Source: Rossellomorea aquimaris (GTDB lineage Bacteria > Bacillota > Bacilli > Bacillales > Fictibacillaceae). From it: DNA of 64,000 nucleotides. The DNA lies in assembly GCA_020524245.1 (NCBI GenBank), contig JAIVLN010000002.1:310001-374000 (forward strand), read 5' to 3'. Shown here piece by piece: positions 60,885 to 64,000 of the stretch. The translations under genes were made by a program, and so were the position numbers. The stretch's first letter is position 1, and every line of letters begins with the position of its first letter. The notes under the pieces are model-generated. The model was not told where the DNA came from, searched no databases, and saw only the letters and a program-made list of their open reading frames with translations.

Positions 60885-61508
60885 GTGACAGACCATCGAA
60901 AAAATGACCATGATACAGATGAAGTGTGTGAACAGCCTTTTTGTGCACAGACGAAGGATGTCGCACCTGCTTTTACTGCAGAAGCCTATTTGAATCCGGA
61001 AAAGAAGATCGTTGAGGTCGCACTCGAAGATTACCAGGGGAAATGGGTGGTCTTGTTCTTCTATGGCAGTGACTTCACGTTTGTCTGACCGACCGAATTG
61101 GCGGCGGTCGCTGCCCTTTACCCCCAATTCCAGGATTTGAATGTAGAAGTGTTGGGTATCAGTACGGATAGTGTATATGCACATAAAGTTTTTACCGAGG
61201 TTTCACCGATGGCAGCTAAAGTACAGTATCCATTGGTGAGTGATCGGACGCAGGAAATATGCCGGAGATACCGGGTGTTGAACGAAAGTGCGGGTGCTGC
61301 TTTCCGCGCGACCGTCATTATTAATCCGGATGGTAGGATTATCTCCAAGCTCGTCAATCCGTTGGAAGTCGGGCGGAATGCGTATGAGATCCTAAGGCTC
61401 CTACAAGCGATCCAGTACGGAGAAAAGACAGGGGAAGGTGTACCGGCGAACTGGCTTCCGGGTCAACCGGGGATCAAGATGGACGCGAGGAGCATCGGGA
61501 GGATATAA
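60885..61508 (+). CDS. Peroxiredoxin with in-frame TGA at the peroxidatic Cys (putative selenoprotein)
   Basis: One frame from GTG 60885 to 61508 contains a single TGA at 61086-61088 (codon 68). It encodes [28 protein letters not shown], where AhpC/Prx enzymes have FTFVCPTE, so the TGA replaces the peroxidatic cysteine. Downstream similarity is uninterrupted: [47 protein letters not shown]. The usual resolving Cys before PANW is absent. The N-terminal extension has CEQPFC. Reading TGA as selenocysteine gives 207 residues; a SECIS-like hairpin follows the TGA. GAGGTGAT lies just before GTG. The Sec machinery is not in the window. Alternative: a nonsense mutation, but its exact position argues against that. 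Confidence 0.82.
61086..61115 (+). other. Putative bacterial SECIS element (TGA plus stem-loop)
   Basis: The TGA at 61086-61088 is followed by a hairpin, GGCGGC (61100-61105) paired with GCTGCC (61110-61115, one G-U), with tetraloop GGTC. The loop G at 61107 is 19 nt from the TGA, inside the 16-37-nt range known for bacterial SECIS, and the E. coli fdhF loop also carries GGU(C). An alternative pairing CGACCG/CGGTCG overlaps it. Confidence 0.65.
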
Positions 61509-61519
61509 AATAGCGATTC

Positions 61520-61552
61520 AGGTGAATTCGGCGGACCGAATTCATCTTTTTA
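61520..61552 (+). terminator. Terminator of the peroxiredoxin gene
   Basis: AGGTGAATTCGG pairs with CCGAATTCATCT (one G-U) around CGGA, followed by TTTTTAT. Confidence 0.8.
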
Positions 61553-61626
61553 TATTGGGGTGTTAGGGGATGTATCGGTTGAATAGACTGTGGTAAGAAG
61601 GGAGACAAGTTGTGGAGGTGATGAAT

Positions 61627-62250
61627 GTGGGTGTGTTTTTCAGTTACATATTGCTCGGGCTGTCTTTGTCCGCTCCAATCGGACCCATCAATGCCGCACA
61701 GGTCGACAAAGGGATCAAGTTCGGGTTCCTGCACGCTTGGGTCGTCGGTGTCGGTGCGATGGTTGCCGATCTTATCTTTATGTTGCTTATCTATTTCGGT
61801 CTCGTGCAGTTCATGGACGTGCCGTTCGTGAAGACGTTTTTGTGGTCGTTTGGCTGTTTTGTGTTGATTTACACGGGTGTAGAAGGAATCCTCGGTGCGA
61901 AACAGGACCCTACGGATGGTGGACATATGCGGGAAAGTCCGATGAAGTCTTTTCGGACGGGCTTTTTCATGGCATTGTCCAACCCGTTGAACATATTGTT
62001 CTGGCTCGGGATTTACGGGTCAGTCCTTGCGAAGACGGCCGACTCGTTTGAGAATTATCAATTGTTTATCTACAGTTCTGGAATCTTTGTCGGGATACTG
62101 ATTTGGGATTTCGGAATGGCTAGTGTCGCGAGTGGTTTCCGGAAGCATTTGAACACCCGCTATCTTCAAGGAATCTCGATTGTCGCCGGACTCTTCTTGA
62201 TTGCATTCGGCTTCTACTTCGGTTATCAAGCACTTCGTTTGCTGCTTTAA
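61627..62250 (+). CDS. LysE-family transporter
   Basis: A 207-residue protein with six hydrophobic segments. The N-terminus YILLGLSLSAPIGPINAAQV carries the G-L-S-x-x-x-P-x-G-P signature of LysE exporters, and NPLNILFWLGIYGSVLAK is the repeated motif. The start is placed at GTG 61627, with GGAGGTGA upstream; in-frame GTG 61612 and ATG 61621 overlap that site. Such proteins export amino acids or related cations. It is plus-strand, after the peroxiredoxin terminator, and ends near a long inverted repeat. Confidence 0.85.
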   Translation: MGVFFSYILLGLSLSAPIGPINAAQVDKGIKFGFLHAWVVGVGAMVADLIFMLLIYFGLVQFMDVPFVKTFLWSFGCFVLIYTGVEGILGAKQDPTDGGHMRESPMKSFRTGFFMALSNPLNILFWLGIYGSVLAKTADSFENYQLFIYSSGIFVGILIWDFGMASVASGFRKHLNTRYLQGISIVAGLFLIAFGFYFGYQALRLLL

Positions 62251-62261
62251 AGTGCTGATCA

Positions 62262-62371
62262 GTGCCAGGTACCGATTTTGAACCGTTGGTACGACTGACT
62301 TTTGAATCGGTACCTGGCACCATTCCTAAACCCTTGATATGACTGGATTAGTAATTGGTGCCAGGCACTGT
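62262..62371. repeat. Inverted repeat cluster of GTGCCAGG type
   Basis: GTGCCAGGTACCGATT (62262-62277) and its perfect complement AATCGGTACCTGGCAC (62305-62320) give a 16-bp stem with a 27-nt loop. A further GGTGCCAGGCACT dyad lies at 62358-62370. The core is like the GGTGCCTGGCACC palindromes common in Bacillus intergenic DNA. It sits between the lysE-like and yqcI-like genes and could end the first transcript, though no T-run follows. Confidence 0.7.
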
Positions 62372-62475
62372 AGTGGGCTTTGCAGCATTTTGTGGTTCAT
62401 TGCACTTTCTGTTGTGGGACATTCACCCATCTGCGTTCCTCCTAATAGTATGTGTTGTAGCTAGGAGGGATGTAG

Positions 62476-63237
62476 ATGGCTGAGCTATATACAAAAAGTT
62501 GGCTTGAAGAAAATCTAGAATCGATACAGAATTGGCAGCAGGATGCCTTCAAGCATTTCAGCAACATGATTGCGGATAAAGGGAACACCTATCCTTGTAT
62601 CCCTGGGCGTCAGGGGTTCCTTTCCAATAACCTCCGTTTCGGGTTCACCTCGGATCCTAGAGAAGATGGATCTATTGAAGATCTGGCCTTTTTATTGAAA
62701 TCATACGGTGAGATCTCAAGAGATACAGGGAAGTACGCCTCCCTCGTCGTCTTTTTCAAAACACCTGAACAATTCAAGGATAACTATCGAGTGGCGGAAT
62801 TTGAATCGCTGTTCTGGTCAGTGCTCAACCGGGTCAGTGCGATCGACGAAGTGGAGTGGCCGGAGGACATCCCGACCGATCCGTCTCATCATGAATGGGA
62901 ATTCTGCTTCCATGGCGAGCCGTATTTTGCTTTTTGTGCGACACCGGGCCACATTTTCCGAAAAAGTCGCAGCTTCCCATGTTTTATGATGGCTTTCCAG
63001 CCTCGGTGGGTGTTTGATGAAATCAATGACTCGACCGTGTTTGGCCGTAAACTGAAAAAAGCGATCCGCAAACGGCTCGCCGATTATGATGATGTGCCGA
63101 TTCATCCCGACCTGAAATGGTACGGTCAAACCGACAACCACGAATGGAAGCAATATTTTTTAAGCGACGATGAGTCCAGCCCCTCTAAGTGCCCTTACAC
63201 ATACATGAAAAATAAGCTCAAGAAGCTCCGTCGTTAA
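62476..63237 (+). CDS. YqcI/YcgG-family protein
   Basis: A 253-residue soluble protein. YPCIPGRQGFLSNNLRFGFT near residue 40 is the signature of YqcI/YcgG proteins, and FATPGHIF-like CATPGHIFRKSRSFPCFMMA and QPRWVFDEINDS follow. It starts MAELYTKSWLEENLESIQNW and ends with a basic KNKLKKLRR tail. The family is distantly heme-binding or iron-linked in some reports, but I do not assign a function. GAGGGATGTAG precedes ATG. Its 3' end overlaps the convergent permease gene by 20 bp. Confidence 0.82.
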   Translation: MAELYTKSWLEENLESIQNWQQDAFKHFSNMIADKGNTYPCIPGRQGFLSNNLRFGFTSDPREDGSIEDLAFLLKSYGEISRDTGKYASLVVFFKTPEQFKDNYRVAEFESLFWSVLNRVSAIDEVEWPEDIPTDPSHHEWEFCFHGEPYFAFCATPGHIFRKSRSFPCFMMAFQPRWVFDEINDSTVFGRKLKKAIRKRLADYDDVPIHPDLKWYGQTDNHEWKQYFLSDDESSPSKCPYTYMKNKLKKLRR

Positions 63238-64000
63238 TGCGTGCACCTTTTACATGTCGATAGAACGCAGTTCCCGCTATGATCAACAAGAACAGCAGAC
63301 TCACATAAAAGCCGGGTCTGCTCGTTCCATCCAACAACGTCCCGCTCACCGCAAGCAGAATCAGAACCGCCCCGAGATACAGTTTAATCTGATCCCACAT
63401 GGTCTTCTTCATCAGTTTCCAGAACGACAGCAGAATGAGGAACCACGTGTACAGAAGCATGAGTCCCGCAGCTGTCGTGATGTACTCATACATTTTACCG
63501 GGAAAAATCAACGAAATGACGATGGACGCGCCTAAGCCGCCTGCAGTCAATGCAAGGGCTGGCAGTGGCACACTCAACCTCCCTTTTTTCGCGAACATAG
63601 CAGGCGCATCTCGGTCCTTCGCCAACGTGACGATCATCGTCGTGACGGCATAAAGCGCTGCTACCATCGTCGAAAATCCGGCAATGATGAGCATCCCGTT
63701 GAAAATGTGTGGTACGAACGGCAGGTTGTAATCGTTCAGTGCGGTCATGAACGGACTTTCATCCTTCGTGATGTCCTTCCACGACACGAGCAACAGGACA
63801 AGCCCGATCGCTATCACATACATGATCGAAAGGACGATTAACATCCATCGTCCTGACTTCGGCGCGTCGTTTTTATCCTTCAGCTCAGTCGCCATCAGCC
63901 CCATCACTTCAATGCCTCCAAATGTGTAAAAGGCGTAGATGAGGGCTGCCCACAGACCAAGCGTTCCTTTTTCAAAAAAACCGTCGAATACAGCTCGTTC
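63218..64000 (-). CDS. APC-family amino-acid permease, C-terminal part
   Basis: An open frame of 260 codons that runs off the right edge; the N-terminal portion is outside. It has about eight hydrophobic segments. The passage YAFYTFGGIEVMGLMATELK is the APC signature following TM6 (F-x-G-x-E-x). ALYAVTTMIVTLAKDRDAPA and KKGRLSVPLPALALT are typical of the YbxG/AAT amino-acid permease group. Substrate unknown. Convergent with the YqcI/YcgG gene, with no terminator between them. Confidence 0.88.
   Translation of the reverse strand, partial: ERAVFDGFFEKGTLGLWAALIYAFYTFGGIEVMGLMATELKDKNDAPKSGRWMLIVLSIMYVIAIGLVLLLVSWKDITKDESPFMTALNDYNLPFVPHIFNGMLIIAGFSTMVAALYAVTTMIVTLAKDRDAPAMFAKKGRLSVPLPALALTAGGLGASIVISLIFPGKMYEYITTAAGLMLLYTWFLILLSFWKLMKKTMWDQIKLYLGAVLILLAVSGTLLDGTSRPGFYVSLLFLLIIAGTAFYRHVKGARINDGAS

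Noticed and set aside
1-64000. tRNA, rRNA and known riboswitches
   Set aside because: I saw no tRNA-like cloverleaf, rRNA segment or aptamer consensus on either strand, although reading by eye can miss divergent ones.

Overview
The window is chromosomal DNA from a spore-forming, motile member of the Bacillaceae (Firmicutes). The evidence is a CotF-type spore coat protein, an FbpB-type small basic protein, DUF3243 and DUF2785 proteins, a BirA-controlled bioY, tandem methyl-accepting chemotaxis proteins, and several secreted subtilase-type proteases, one with S-layer homology (SLH) domains. GGAGG-type ribosome binding sites, frequent TTG/GTG starts and compact Rho-independent terminators fit the same group. 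The species cannot be fixed from the sequence.

Layout. 1-3.1 kb is an AT-rich accessory patch: a frameshifted DUF4139 pseudogene, a phosphorothioate-DNA-type HNH restriction enzyme, and a two-gene operon with a PD-(D/E)XK-like nuclease. 3.1-13.3 kb is housekeeping and metabolic: MBL hydrolase, guaC, an NrnB-like DHH phosphoesterase broken by an amber codon, MFS transporter, YcaQ-type glycosylase, S41 protease, stress protein. 13.4-21.3 kb holds bioY and then a thiazole/oxazole-modified peptide system: a three-gene minus-strand operon (RRE/ThiF-like protein, YcaO cyclodehydratase, SagB-type dehydrogenase), with a heterocycloanthracin/sonorensin-type precursor carrying 17 cysteines, one every third residue, 1.6 kb upstream. 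21.4-44.7 kb is a mosaic of small operons: ArsR-SRPBCC, Rrf2-nitroreductase, NUDIX-MazG-phosphotransferase, tandem MCPs beside a GH18 chitinase, mtnN, uppP, nucleoside hydrolase, and an orphan oligopeptide-type permease pair. 44.8-58 kb has cotF with an IS256-family insertion, a kanamycin-nucleotidyltransferase-like gene, an M36 metalloprotease, a PAS-STAS protein, an SLH-anchored subtilase and an IS1182-family element. 58-64 kb has a NarL-type two-component system, a peroxiredoxin whose catalytic cysteine codon is TGA, a LysE exporter, a YqcI/YcgG protein and the end of an amino-acid permease that runs off the window.

Most notable. (1) The peroxiredoxin TGA falls exactly at the peroxidatic Cys of the FTFxCPTE motif and is followed at once by a SECIS-like hairpin with a GGUC loop, which points to selenocysteine. 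(2) The modified-peptide locus has its precursor close to its maturation genes. (3) Four intergenic mini-arrays have unrelated core sequences but the same architecture: five or six units, with an exact 21-bp period in three and 20 bp in the fourth. I cannot assign these to a named repeat family.
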